Source: JBDGYW01 sp964518955 (GTDB lineage: Bacteria > Gemmatimonadota > Gemmatimonadetes > Gemmatimonadales > GWC2-71-9). From it: a stretch of DNA of 64,000 nt. The notes below the pieces were generated by a model. It had not been told where the DNA came from. It saw only the letters and a list, made by a program, of their open reading frames with translations, and did not search any database. The translations under genes and the position numbers were made by a program. Shown one piece after another: positions 1 through 8,508 of this stretch (its first letter is position 1; each line of letters starts with the position of its first letter). The stretch is taken from assembly GCA_964518955.1 (NCBI GenBank), contig CAZFHS010000006.1:1-64000 (forward strand). Direction: 5' to 3'.

Positions 1-35
1 CTAGGACGGAGTCCGCTCTTGACAATCACTTTCAT
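1..35 (-). CDS. Possible 5' end of a gene running off the left edge
   Basis: Reading leftwards from position 35 an ATG opens a frame that stays open to the window edge (about 11 codons, M-K-V-I-V-K start). It lies 20 bases downstream of the kinase stop on the same strand, with an AGGG-rich stretch in front, so it could be the next gene of a kinase operon. Too little is visible to assign a product; a chance frame is quite possible. Confidence 0.35.
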   Translation of the reverse strand, partial: MKVIVKSGLRP

Positions 36-55
36 AGAACCGCCCTACCGCCCTC

Positions 56-1825
56 CTACGCCCTATTCCCCTCACCCAACGCCCTCCACCACCGATGGAT
101 GAGAGACGGCTTCCCCGAACCTGCCTGCTCGCGCAGGGTCTTTGCATATTGGGCGGCCGAGTCAAAACGATTGTTCGGATCGCGGGCTGCTCCCTTTGCC
201 AGGACGCGAAGAAACCCTGTGTTGACGTCGTGCCGCATCGCGCCCACGTTGGGCAGTGACCCTGTCGTGTGGCTCGCTATCACCGAAATGGGCGAACCAG
301 TGCCGAACGGTAGCGATCCCGTCAGAGCGAAGTACCCGCACAATGAGAGAGAATAGATGTCGGCACGGTGATCGACCTTCTCTCCCAACAGCTGCTCGGG
401 CGCCGCAAACTCCGGCGTGCCTGAGTGCGACGTCGATGCGCCTCCGAAACGGCTGTGATGCTCGTGAGCAAACGCAAGTCCGAAGTCGGCTATACGTACA
501 CTCCTGTCAGGGCCGGCAAATAGAATATTCTCCGGTTTGAGGTCTCGGTGCACCAAACCGTGCCCGTGCGCATGACGCAGAGCGTCCAGAGACTCGTGGA
601 GCAGCTGCAACGCTCGCTCGACAGGTAGCGGGCCCGCGCGTTCGACGGCCTGAGCAAGGTTGCCTCCTTCCACGTATTCCATCGTGTACCAAAGGAGACC
701 GGATCTTCCTCCGATATCGTATGTGTTAGCGATATGCTCGTGAACGATACGTGCGGTTATCTGAGCCTCACGCCGGAATCGCTCGACCACGGCCGGGTCG
801 CTCGTGAGGAATGGATGTAGAACCTTGAGAGCAACCTCACGCTCGAGCTCCAGATCGCGAACCAAGTATACTCGGCCAAATCCCCCCGACCCAAGTTGGT
901 CCAGGAGCTCGTATTCATCCCCCAGCGCACGCCGCAAGTGCCTTTCCCACGTCCGCGTGTCTTCGTACGCACCATCGCTCGTGGGTAAGACCGGCATAAT
1001 GTCTCGAAGCGCGCCCGTGTCCGAGGTCATTGCTTCGTTCATCTCGGTCGCGGAATGATACCGATCGGCGGGGTCCTGCTGCAGGGCGCGCATGACCATA
1101 CGGTCGAGTAGTGCGGGCGTGTTCGCGCGGACCTCGGAGGGCGCGGCTATATCGTTCGGATCTTGCGGCGGTGAGCGTCCGGTGAGGGCATAGTAGAGCA
1201 GGGCGCCAACCGTGTAGATATCGCTCTCAGGATCGCCGGCGCCGCCCTCCCTGATCTCTGGTGCGATGAAGGGGGTTCCACTTTGGTCCCAGGCGTCGGC
1301 AACGTCGGCGCAAACGCTGGCGTAACGAAGGTCAATAACGATAACGCGACCGGTGTTTTCTAGCATCACAGTGGCTGGCACGATTCGCCGCACTGCAATC
1401 TGATTGGAGTGCACGTACTCGAGCAGGTTCGTCAAGATACGTGCAAAATGAAGGATGCGCGGGAATGGTCGTGGTGCTCTTCGAGCCGCTGTGGCGAGAC
1501 TCTCGCCCTCGATCCACTTCACCACCCGATACGCCCATTTGTCTCTGTATCCCGCTGAATAGACCGCTCTGAGCGACGAATGATCCAAACATGCCAGCAA
1601 CTCTGTCTCGCGCTCGAACCAGCGTCGACTCCGCATGTTTTCAGGTTGGAGGTGTACCCGCAGAGCGACCTCTCGTTTTAGCACCGAGTCACGGACGACA
1701 AACAGTGCGCGCTCATCGGATACGGCTACCAGGCGCTGTACTTCGTAAAGGTCCCTGAAGACCTCCTGAACATTTTGGAGTACTGCGGCTCCATCGTTTG
1801 TTGGGCCAAGGGGGGCAGAAGACAT
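56..1825 (-). CDS. Tandem pseudokinase-kinase Ser/Thr protein kinase
   Basis: This protein of 589 residues carries two protein-kinase folds. The C-terminal one (about 305-565) looks active: glycine loop GSGGFG at 312-317, ATP lysine in VALK (334), HRDLKPEN (427-434), DFG (447-449) and APE (475-477). The N-terminal one (about 27-270) keeps the overall fold pattern, including an APE and the following SDIYTVG segment. It has Arg in place of the ATP lysine (residue 56), no HRD catalytic aspartate (VRR at 145-147) and DLR instead of DFG, so it is probably a pseudokinase. There is no transmembrane segment, so it should be cytoplasmic. It is divergent, 70 bases apart, from a double-FHA membrane protein. 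FHA domains bind phosphothreonine, so that protein is a natural partner or substrate. The partner assignment is inference; kinase identity is secure. Confidence 0.93.
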   Translation of the reverse strand: MSSAPLGPTNDGAAVLQNVQEVFRDLYEVQRLVAVSDERALFVVRDSVLKREVALRVHLQPENMRSRRWFERETELLACLDHSSLRAVYSAGYRDKWAYRVVKWIEGESLATAARRAPRPFPRILHFARILTNLLEYVHSNQIAVRRIVPATVMLENTGRVIVIDLRYASVCADVADAWDQSGTPFIAPEIREGGAGDPESDIYTVGALLYYALTGRSPPQDPNDIAAPSEVRANTPALLDRMVMRALQQDPADRYHSATEMNEAMTSDTGALRDIMPVLPTSDGAYEDTRTWERHLRRALGDEYELLDQLGSGGFGRVYLVRDLELEREVALKVLHPFLTSDPAVVERFRREAQITARIVHEHIANTYDIGGRSGLLWYTMEYVEGGNLAQAVERAGPLPVERALQLLHESLDALRHAHGHGLVHRDLKPENILFAGPDRSVRIADFGLAFAHEHHSRFGGASTSHSGTPEFAAPEQLLGEKVDHRADIYSLSLCGYFALTGSLPFGTGSPISVIASHTTGSLPNVGAMRHDVNTGFLRVLAKGAARDPNNRFDSAAQYAKTLREQAGSGKPSLIHRWWRALGEGNRA

Positions 1826-1895
1826 AGGTGAATAACTTAACTACCGGGGCTCCTTTCCTTGTTCCTATACTGAATATTCCCTAACTTAGCGTTTC
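1826..1895. promoter_or_regulatory. Shared divergent promoter region, kinase / FHA-protease
   Basis: These 70 bases separate the two divergent start codons and must hold both 5' control regions. The stretch is AT-richer than its flanks and has TATACT and TATTCC-like segments near 1866-1878. No convincing -35/-10 pair could be fixed by eye, and no strong Shine-Dalgarno site precedes either start. Confidence 0.4.
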
Positions 1896-3950
1896 ATGGC
1901 GTACATCCGCATCTTCGACGAGGTCGCCTCGGAAGAACGCGAGTTCGAGTGCGACGAAATTCGGTTCGGCCGCGATCCAGCCTCTGAGTTCGTCCCGGCC
2001 GGTGAAGCCCGTAAGGTGGTTTCTGCCAATCACGCCCGCGCGTTCTTCAGCGAGAGTTGTTGGTTTGTCGAAGACTTGGGGAGTAGAAACGGCACCTACC
2101 TCGATGGCGATAGGCTCGAGGTCGGCGAGCCGGCAAAACTGTCAAAAGGTGCCAAACTGCGCCTCGGTACGACCGGACCTTCATTCCGCATTGAAGCCGT
2201 TGCGGAGTTACGCGTCTCGCAAACGATGGACGAACCCGTTCCTGCGGTCTCTCCAAGTGCTCCCACAGCGCCAATGGCAGCGATCGATGTGCCGCAGCCG
2301 CCGGAAGCCGAGGAAGAGCCCCGCGAACCCCACATCGTCTTGCTCCATGAGGCTTCTGGAAACAGGTACGAAGCCACCGGCGACAAGTTCCGCTTGGGGC
2401 GTGGCAGGGAATGCGAAATGCGTCCTGTTGGTCCCGGCGACACATCGATCTCTCGGGTACACGCGCAGATAGAGATTAGAACCGACGGATCGGTGATCGT
2501 GCGGGATGCCGGCAGCCGCAACGGTACGCTTGTCAACGGGCTGCTCATCGACGACGAGTTCCCCTTCGCTTTGGGCGACCGACTTGGTTTGGGTGCGTCC
2601 GGCCCCGTGCTGTTTTTTGCGGAGCTCGACGGGGTAACTGTGAAGCAACCGGTTGCCCCAATCGCCGCTCAACCTGAAGCTGCCGCTGAGAAACCTTCCT
2701 CTCCACAGCCGACCCTGAGGTCGCCGCGACGCAGTTTCGAAGGAAAGGGCGCGACCGTCTTCTTCAAGGACATGTTCGAAGAATCGACGCGCAAGAGTAA
2801 GTCTAGACTGCGATGGGCTGTTTGGATCTTCGTAGTTCTGTTAGTCGGGTCTGTGGGCGGAATGTACTGGGTCAGTGAGCTGCGTGTGCGCGAAACCGAA
2901 GTACAAATTGCCGAACAGACTCGTCTAATGGAGGAGCAACAGGCACGAGCGGATTCCCTGATGCTCTCGGCTAGGTCGGAGGTCGACAGGCTGGGGCAGG
3001 AACTAGAGCGAGCTCGGGATGGCGCTGCCCCGGCGGCGGTGCTCGACAGTTTGCGCCAGGCGCTCTCGGATGCCGGTGCTCGCACCGACGCATTGGAAGA
3101 GGCGCTCGTCACGGCGCAACAGTCGCTCAGTCGAGAGCTCGCGATGGGCGACTCGCTTCGGCGGCAGGCCCAGGCAGACCTAGCGCGAGTGCGGGCCGAG
3201 TTGGGTAGGGCTCAGGGCGGGGGGCAGACCTCGGCCAGTATGGATAGCCTGCTCGATGCGGTACGCGCGGCTGAGGAACGCGCTGACGCCATCGAAGCTC
3301 AGATGCGTGCCATACGCGGAGTAGATCTCGCATCGATTTCTCAGGCCAGTCAGGGAGCCATCGGATTGGTGACGGTGTTCTCTCCGTCCGGGATCTTCGA
3401 TGGTTCGGGCTTCATGATAACTGTGTCCGGGTACTTCATCACGAATAGACATGTCGTGATGCCGGACGGCGCGACGGCCGACTCGATATTTGTGACAATG
3501 GCCGATCAGAGCCGCCCGCATAGAGCAACACTGGCAAACGTGGCAGATCGATTGGGTCCCGATTTGGCAGTCATTATGGTGACGCGCTACAGCGGTCCTT
3601 TCCTACAGCAAATCGATTGGTCAGGAACAAACATGAGGCAGGGAGAGCCCGCAGCGCTGATCGGATTTCCTGCCGGGATGGTTGCGGCAATGGATGCCAG
3701 TCAAACCGGCACGGTCAAGACTTCCATGAGCGCCGGGATCTTCAGCAAGGTGGAGTCCGAGCGCGTTCAGTTCGACGGCTTCACGGTCAGCGGCTCGAGC
3801 GGCAGCCCGATTTTCAATGCGAGTGGTGAGGTTGTGGCCGTGCATCGGTCGGGCCTCAGAGAAGCAGCAGGCCTCGGATTCGGCGTACCAATAAACAAAT
3901 TGATACCGCTGCTACCGGCCCAGGCGAGGTCAGAATTGGGGATTCGGTGA
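1896..3950 (+). CDS. FHA-FHA-TM-coiled coil-trypsin-like protease
   Basis: 684 residues in a clear domain order: FHA1 about 22-95 (FGR, SANHA, GSRNGTYLDG), a Pro/Glu linker, FHA2 about 165-240 (LGRG, SISRVHA, GSRNGTLVNG), one transmembrane helix about 307-326, a long heptad-rich coiled coil about 330-475, and a trypsin-like serine protease about 485-675. The catalytic triad can be read as His519 (TNRHVV), Asp556 (GPDLAVI) and Ser635 (SGSSGSP). The FHA half should be cytoplasmic and the protease periplasmic, so phosphothreonine binding could be linked to proteolysis across the membrane. It faces a Ser/Thr kinase across a 70-base divergent promoter region. Domain calls are firm; the signalling link is inference. 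Confidence 0.92.
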   Translation: MAYIRIFDEVASEEREFECDEIRFGRDPASEFVPAGEARKVVSANHARAFFSESCWFVEDLGSRNGTYLDGDRLEVGEPAKLSKGAKLRLGTTGPSFRIEAVAELRVSQTMDEPVPAVSPSAPTAPMAAIDVPQPPEAEEEPREPHIVLLHEASGNRYEATGDKFRLGRGRECEMRPVGPGDTSISRVHAQIEIRTDGSVIVRDAGSRNGTLVNGLLIDDEFPFALGDRLGLGASGPVLFFAELDGVTVKQPVAPIAAQPEAAAEKPSSPQPTLRSPRRSFEGKGATVFFKDMFEESTRKSKSRLRWAVWIFVVLLVGSVGGMYWVSELRVRETEVQIAEQTRLMEEQQARADSLMLSARSEVDRLGQELERARDGAAPAAVLDSLRQALSDAGARTDALEEALVTAQQSLSRELAMGDSLRRQAQADLARVRAELGRAQGGGQTSASMDSLLDAVRAAEERADAIEAQMRAIRGVDLASISQASQGAIGLVTVFSPSGIFDGSGFMITVSGYFITNRHVVMPDGATADSIFVTMADQSRPHRATLANVADRLGPDLAVIMVTRYSGPFLQQIDWSGTNMRQGEPAALIGFPAGMVAAMDASQTGTVKTSMSAGIFSKVESERVQFDGFTVSGSSGSPIFNASGEVVAVHRSGLREAAGLGFGVPINKLIPLLPAQARSELGIR

Positions 3951-3981
3951 GCTGTAGGGCGGGTGCAACGAGCAACGTGCT

Positions 3982-4023
3982 GCGAACAACGCTCCGAACG
4001 CCTTAACGCTGCGCGCTGTTCGC
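3982..4023. repeat. Imperfect inverted repeat between convergent genes
   Basis: Arms GCGAACAACGC (3982-3992) and GCGCTGTTCGC (4013-4023) pair with one mismatch around a 20-base loop, in the gap between the convergent protease and permease genes. There is no T-run beside it, so it is either a weak bidirectional terminator or a remnant of a dispersed palindrome. Confidence 0.4.
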
Positions 4024-4049
4024 TGTCCGAATTCCTCTCCCTCTGTCCC

Positions 4050-4913
4050 CTAAGAAGATTTCCGGGCTGCAGTAGCCGGATCAAACACATCCCTCGCCCC
4101 ATCAGCCAAGAGGTTGCATCCAACAACCGCTAGGACCACCATCAGCCCGGGAAATGTCGCAAGCCACGGAGCGTTCACCAGGGCTTCGCGTCCGCCGGCT
4201 ATCATGTTTCCCCATGAAGGGGCCGGCGGCGGAATTCCCAACCCCAGGAACGATAAACCGGCCTCGAGCATGATCGCATTGCCGACGCCGAGTGCGGCCG
4301 CCACCAACAGAGGTGTGGTTGCGTTCGGCAGCAGGTGACGAAGAAAGAGGCGCCAATGTCCTACTCCCACTGCAAGCGCAGCGGAGACGAATGCTCGTTC
4401 TTTCAGCCCTTTCACTTCTGCCCTGAATAGACGTGCAATCCCCATCCATCCCGTGAGGCCCAACACGAGCACTACGAGCAGGAAGCTGGACTCCCATATC
4501 GACACCAAAGCGAGCAGCAACACGAGCCGCGGAAGCGCTAGGACAGCGTCGGTGAATGCCATCAAGAGGCGTTCCGTGGTTCCACCGATGTATGCCGCAA
4601 TACCTCCAATCGCTGTACCGAGCACCGCAGATACTGCCACCGAGAGCAATCCTACGGCGAGGGAGATGCGTGCTCCGTAGACGATGCGCGACAGCAGATC
4701 ACGGCCAAACCTATCAGTGCCCAGTAGATGAAACATGCCATTCGGATCGGTTGCGAATGGGGGTATCAACCGGGTTTGCAACACATCGTCTTGGGCAATG
4801 GGGTTTGCGGGTGCAATGAGCGGCGCCGCCAAGCCGATCGCGCAGAGCCCTACGACAATGATCATGCCGACGGCCGCTCGACGGTCGCGCAGAAGAGTCT
4901 CGAGACTACGCAC
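4050..4913 (-). CDS. Opp/Dpp-type ABC transporter permease (DppC-like)
   Basis: Inner-membrane permease of the dipeptide/oligopeptide/nickel ABC family. It has an N-terminal helix after RDRRAAVG, the family segment GTDRFGRDLLSR, six or so hydrophobic helices, and the cytoplasmic EAA-type loop (EAGLSFLGLGIPPPAPSWG). I chose a GTG start at 4913. It overlaps the end of the upstream permease by 8 bases (GTGCGTAG), and the remaining 287 residues match the family length, whereas the first ATG at 4994 would force an 89-base overlap and a non-family N-terminus. It forms an operon with the DppB-like gene and faces the substrate-binding gene. No Opp/Dpp ATPase is present in the window. Confidence 0.9.
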   Translation of the reverse strand: MRSLETLLRDRRAAVGMIIVVGLCAIGLAAPLIAPANPIAQDDVLQTRLIPPFATDPNGMFHLLGTDRFGRDLLSRIVYGARISLAVGLLSVAVSAVLGTAIGGIAAYIGGTTERLLMAFTDAVLALPRLVLLLALVSIWESSFLLVVLVLGLTGWMGIARLFRAEVKGLKERAFVSAALAVGVGHWRLFLRHLLPNATTPLLVAAALGVGNAIMLEAGLSFLGLGIPPPAPSWGNMIAGGREALVNAPWLATFPGLMVVLAVVGCNLLADGARDVFDPATAARKSS

Positions 4914-5904
4914 CGCGCCCCTCCGAGATCCGTGGATCGGCAACGCCATAGAGTATGTCGGCAAGCAGGTTACCCAGAACGACCAAAGATGCAAATATGG
5001 CAGTTGTCGCCATCACGATCGGGTAGTCACGCCCGCCGACGGCGTCCACCATCACTCGTCCCATTCCAGGCCACGCGAAGATCACTTCGACGAATACGGT
5101 TCCCGAAAAAAGTGCCGGCAACGAGAGCCCGAGCAGCGTGATTACTGGCAGCAGGGCATTGCGGAGCACGTGACGCAGCTCGACAAAGAGCCTCGGTATC
5201 CCTTTGGCTCGGGCCGTCTGCACGAACGGTTGGAACCGCGTGTCCAGTACCGCGCCACGCACGAAGCGCGCGGTGCCCGCCACTCCTATCAGACCGAGTG
5301 TTACGAGCGGCAGGACGAGGTGCCGCACACGATCAACAAAACGCTTTGCTGGCGAAAGGAAGTCGGCGTCCAACGAAGCGACGCCAAGGGCAGGGAAACG
5401 CAGCCACATTGGCCACCCGTGACGAGCCGATGCGTACGAGAATACCAAAACGAGCATAATTGCGAGCCAGTAGGCCGGCATGCCGTATATGACTAGAGTA
5501 GACACCGTCAGGCCAGTGTCTACTGCTGTACGGCGCCTAATCGCTTGGATTGTTCCGATCAGGATTCCGCCAAAGTATGTGATCAGCAGGGAAGACACTG
5601 ACAGCAATAGGGTATGAGGTAGTGCGGCTGCTATTATGGCGGTCACAGGCTGCTGTTGCGCGAGACTCGTGCCCCAGTCGCCGCTCACGAATCCGGTGAG
5701 CCAAGACAGGTACTGGAAGACCAGCGGACGATCCAATCCGAGGGAACGACGTGCGATTTCCAGTTCGGCTTCGCCGGCACCGGGTGCTACCCAGAGGCGG
5801 GCTGGGTCCCCGGGCGCCAGGTTGATCAGTATGAATGTGACGGTTACGACGAACAGGACGATCCCGATTCCCGTAACCAGGCGACGTGCGATTCGGCGAA
5901 ACAT
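4906..5904 (-). CDS. Opp/Dpp-type ABC transporter permease (DppB-like)
   Basis: 332 residues. The N-terminal RRIARRLVTGIGIVLFVVTVTF helix and the NLAPGDPARL motif are typical of DppB/OppB permeases. The rest shows five further helices and the EAA loop near FVEVIFAWPGMGRVMVDAV at the C-terminus. It is the upstream gene of a two-permease operon and is divergently transcribed from a substrate-binding lipoprotein that starts 44 bases away. The three together would form an importer for peptides or, as family members sometimes do, oligosaccharides; the neighbouring lyase operon favours a glycan or amino-sugar substrate. Substrate is inference; the fold is certain. Confidence 0.92.
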   Translation of the reverse strand: MFRRIARRLVTGIGIVLFVVTVTFILINLAPGDPARLWVAPGAGEAELEIARRSLGLDRPLVFQYLSWLTGFVSGDWGTSLAQQQPVTAIIAAALPHTLLLSVSSLLITYFGGILIGTIQAIRRRTAVDTGLTVSTLVIYGMPAYWLAIMLVLVFSYASARHGWPMWLRFPALGVASLDADFLSPAKRFVDRVRHLVLPLVTLGLIGVAGTARFVRGAVLDTRFQPFVQTARAKGIPRLFVELRHVLRNALLPVITLLGLSLPALFSGTVFVEVIFAWPGMGRVMVDAVGGRDYPIVMATTAIFASLVVLGNLLADILYGVADPRISEGRGA

Positions 5905-5947
5905 GAGCTACACTTGCCTACAGGCTACTCTGCCGTCAAGGGTGTGC

Positions 5948-7510
5948 ATGAAACGATTCATATTGGGTATCGTGTCAGTTCTCTTGGTCTCGTGCTCCGA
6001 TGCGCCGGCGGTGCATCGCGATACCACTGTAGTATACGCTTCCGGTGCCGACCTGCAGTCTATCAATCCCCTGATGACCGTACATCCGTTGGCCAAAGCA
6101 GTTCAGAAGCATGTACTGTTTTTGACGCTCGCCGCATACGATAGCCTACTCCAGCCTGTGCCTCGACTGGCTGACTGGGCCTGGGATGAATCTCGCACTA
6201 GTGTCACCTTCTCAATTCGCCCCGGCATCAACTGGCACGATGGAGCCGCGACGCGGGCGCGCGACGTGGTTTGGACTTTGGAGATGGCGAGAGAACCTGC
6301 TGTTGCATTCCCGCGAGCCCGGGACGTAGCGGGAATCCGGACGATTCGTGCGCTCGATTCGCTGACCGTGCAGGTGACCTTTGAGCGACCTCAACCCGTA
6401 TTCCCAGACGTCTTTACGGATCTAGCGATCCTCCCCGCCCATCATTTCGAAGGGAGCTCTCCCACGGCGATTCGCGGGCACCGTTTCAACAGGTCGCCGG
6501 TCGGCAACGGACCCTTCGTATTCCTCGAATATCGGCCTAACCAACGATGGGTGTTCGAGCGATTCGAGGCGTTCCCTGCGGAGCTGGGCAGGCCGGAGGT
6601 AGAGCGGTTTGTCGTCGTGGTCGTGGACGAACCAGCCACAAAACTCGCCGCACTCACCTCTGGCGAACTCGATTTCGCTGGCATCAGCCCGGCCCACGCT
6701 TCGTTCGTCAGAGACAACGCGGAACTCCGGGCAGTCGACTATCCAATACAGTTCGTGCACGCACTCGTCTGGAATTTGCGACGGCCACCCTTCGACGACG
6801 TGAGAGTGCGTAGGGCGTTGACCATGGCCATCGATCGCGAGTTGATAATCGAAGCGTACGTTTACGGCTTTGGTACTCTGGCAGACGGTCCGGTACCTTC
6901 CGAACATCCATGGTATGCTGAAGTGCCAATGGTTCCATTTGACCGGGCCGGCGCTTCGAAACTGCTCGACGAAGTGGGGTGGGCTGTTGGGGAAGACGGT
7001 GTGAGGAGTCGTGGTTCAGAACGATTTTCGATCGATCTCTTGACCGTAGGTAGCGGCGACCTGCCGCTCGAACAGATGATCCAGGCGCAGCTGAGCGACA
7101 TTGGTGTCGAGGTCAACATCCGGCAGCACGAGCTAGCCAGCTTTCTGGCCCTAGCTCGAACCGACGATCGCGAGTTCGACGCATTGGTGTTGGGCGTGCC
7201 CGGTGATCTTTCGTTGAGTTATGTTGCCGCAATGTTCGGAGCAAGGAATCCAGGTCCTCTGGCTTATCCGGGCTATCGAAACCAGCGCTTCGACGAGTAT
7301 CTCGAAGCTGCTCAACTCGCGGGTTCCGAACTCGAACTGCGAGATTCGTGGCAGGGAGCGCTGCGACTGCTCGCAGAGGACTTGCCGACGACCTGGCTGT
7401 ACCATGCTCGCGGTTTGCACGGGGCGAACAGCCGACTGACCAACACGTCGACCGATTTCCGCGGTGAATTGGCAGGGATATCACAGTGGCGAATCAGGAG
7501 GTCTAATTGA
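5948..7510 (+). CDS. ABC transporter substrate-binding lipoprotein (SBP_bac_5)
   Basis: The start at 5948 gives a short Lys-Arg N-terminus, a hydrophobic helix and a lipobox LVSC with the acylated Cys at residue 16; an upstream extension has no signal peptide. The 520-residue product follows the extracellular solute-binding family 5 pattern: TFSIRPGINWHDG-like segment, an ARDVVWTLE motif, NRSPVGNGPF, and a VRRALTMAIDRE segment near the middle. It should sit on the outer face of the inner membrane and feed the two divergent permeases. Its stop overlaps the next start by 4 bases (TTGA), tying transport to the sugar kinase and lyase downstream. Confidence 0.92.
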   Translation: MKRFILGIVSVLLVSCSDAPAVHRDTTVVYASGADLQSINPLMTVHPLAKAVQKHVLFLTLAAYDSLLQPVPRLADWAWDESRTSVTFSIRPGINWHDGAATRARDVVWTLEMAREPAVAFPRARDVAGIRTIRALDSLTVQVTFERPQPVFPDVFTDLAILPAHHFEGSSPTAIRGHRFNRSPVGNGPFVFLEYRPNQRWVFERFEAFPAELGRPEVERFVVVVVDEPATKLAALTSGELDFAGISPAHASFVRDNAELRAVDYPIQFVHALVWNLRRPPFDDVRVRRALTMAIDRELIIEAYVYGFGTLADGPVPSEHPWYAEVPMVPFDRAGASKLLDEVGWAVGEDGVRSRGSERFSIDLLTVGSGDLPLEQMIQAQLSDIGVEVNIRQHELASFLALARTDDREFDALVLGVPGDLSLSYVAAMFGARNPGPLAYPGYRNQRFDEYLEAAQLAGSELELRDSWQGALRLLAEDLPTTWLYHARGLHGANSRLTNTSTDFRGELAGISQWRIRRSN

Positions 7511-8508
7511 ACCTGTACGCCCGCGCACCACTCCGCATCGATTTTGCTGGTGGTTGGTCGGATGACCCCGCTTTTGGTGAGAGTGGTGGTGGGTGTGTAG
7601 TGAACGCGGCGATCGCATCATATGTGCACGTCGAATTTCCGACTGGCGGCAAGACGATTCGCCTGCATTCGGAAGATACGCTAGAGCACCTGACAGTCTC
7701 GTCTCCCGCCCACCTGGTCTACGACGGCTTACTCGATCGACACAAAGCCGCCCTCAACATGCTGCCGGTTACTGGCGGACTGGAGATCCTTTCGCGCGCC
7801 GATGTTCCGCCGGGGTCAGGCCTCGGCGAGTCAGCGGCCCTGGATATCGCGCTATTGGCGGGGTTGGCACGCGGTCGGATGGAAGACTACGACACGGATG
7901 AACTGGTCGAATTGGGCATCATGCTCGATGCCGGTGAGCTGGGTTCCTCGGGGAAGCGGCAGGATCACATCTCCGCAGCCGTGGGTGGAATCCTCGAGAT
8001 CGATTTCTTTGGTGAGCGTGTGGAGAGACGGCGAGTTGTGCTCGGCGATGATGCTTTTGCGGAGCTCGGTCAACACCTGCTATTGGTATACACTGGGCAA
8101 ACACATTTCTCGTTGCAGGCCTACAGGAGGATCTGGGAGGCCTACTCGGCAGGCGACGAAGAGGTAGTACGGGCGATGTGTGGCATGCGCGACGTTGCCC
8201 GAGACGTACGAGCGATGTTGGAGGCGGGCGATTGGGAGGCATTGGCACGACTGGTAGACCGAAACTGGCAATACCAGCTGACGTTGGACCCGACGATGGC
8301 AACCCCGCACACACGCTCGATCGAAACGGCCATTCGAGATGCTGGTGCGTGGGGGCTCAAGGCTACGGGTGAAGGTGCTGGAGGCTGCTTTTTGGCGGTG
8401 TGTCCGCCCGACCGAAAGGACCGTGTTGCGGCAGCAGCAGAGAAGTGCGGTGCCATCATAATCGAAGTACGATTCGACTTCGAAGGGGTGGTCGTTAGTG
8501 CTTCTTGA
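7507..8508 (+). CDS. GHMP-family sugar kinase (heptose/fucose kinase-like)
   Basis: 333 residues with the GHMP kinase signatures. The N-terminal RAPLRIDFAGGWSD is typical of D-glycero-D-manno-heptose-7-phosphate kinase and fucokinase-like members. The ATP loop is PPGSGLGESAAL (about 101-112), and the C-terminal motif is LKATGEGAGGCF. It is expected to phosphorylate a free sugar or sugar phosphate in the cytoplasm. The start is TTG within the TTGA overlap with the binding-protein gene. The 3' end overlaps the heparinase start by 11 bases, so translation is coupled. Lying between an importer and a lyase, it probably traps the released sugar; exact substrate unknown. Confidence 0.85.
   Translation: MNLYARAPLRIDFAGGWSDDPAFGESGGGCVVNAAIASYVHVEFPTGGKTIRLHSEDTLEHLTVSSPAHLVYDGLLDRHKAALNMLPVTGGLEILSRADVPPGSGLGESAALDIALLAGLARGRMEDYDTDELVELGIMLDAGELGSSGKRQDHISAAVGGILEIDFFGERVERRRVVLGDDAFAELGQHLLLVYTGQTHFSLQAYRRIWEAYSAGDEEVVRAMCGMRDVARDVRAMLEAGDWEALARLVDRNWQYQLTLDPTMATPHTRSIETAIRDAGAWGLKATGEGAGGCFLAVCPPDRKDRVAAAAEKCGAIIIEVRFDFEGVVVSAS

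Noticed and set aside
4735..5496. 253-codon open frame on the + strand
   Set aside because: Antisense to the two permeases; no domain or ribosome site.
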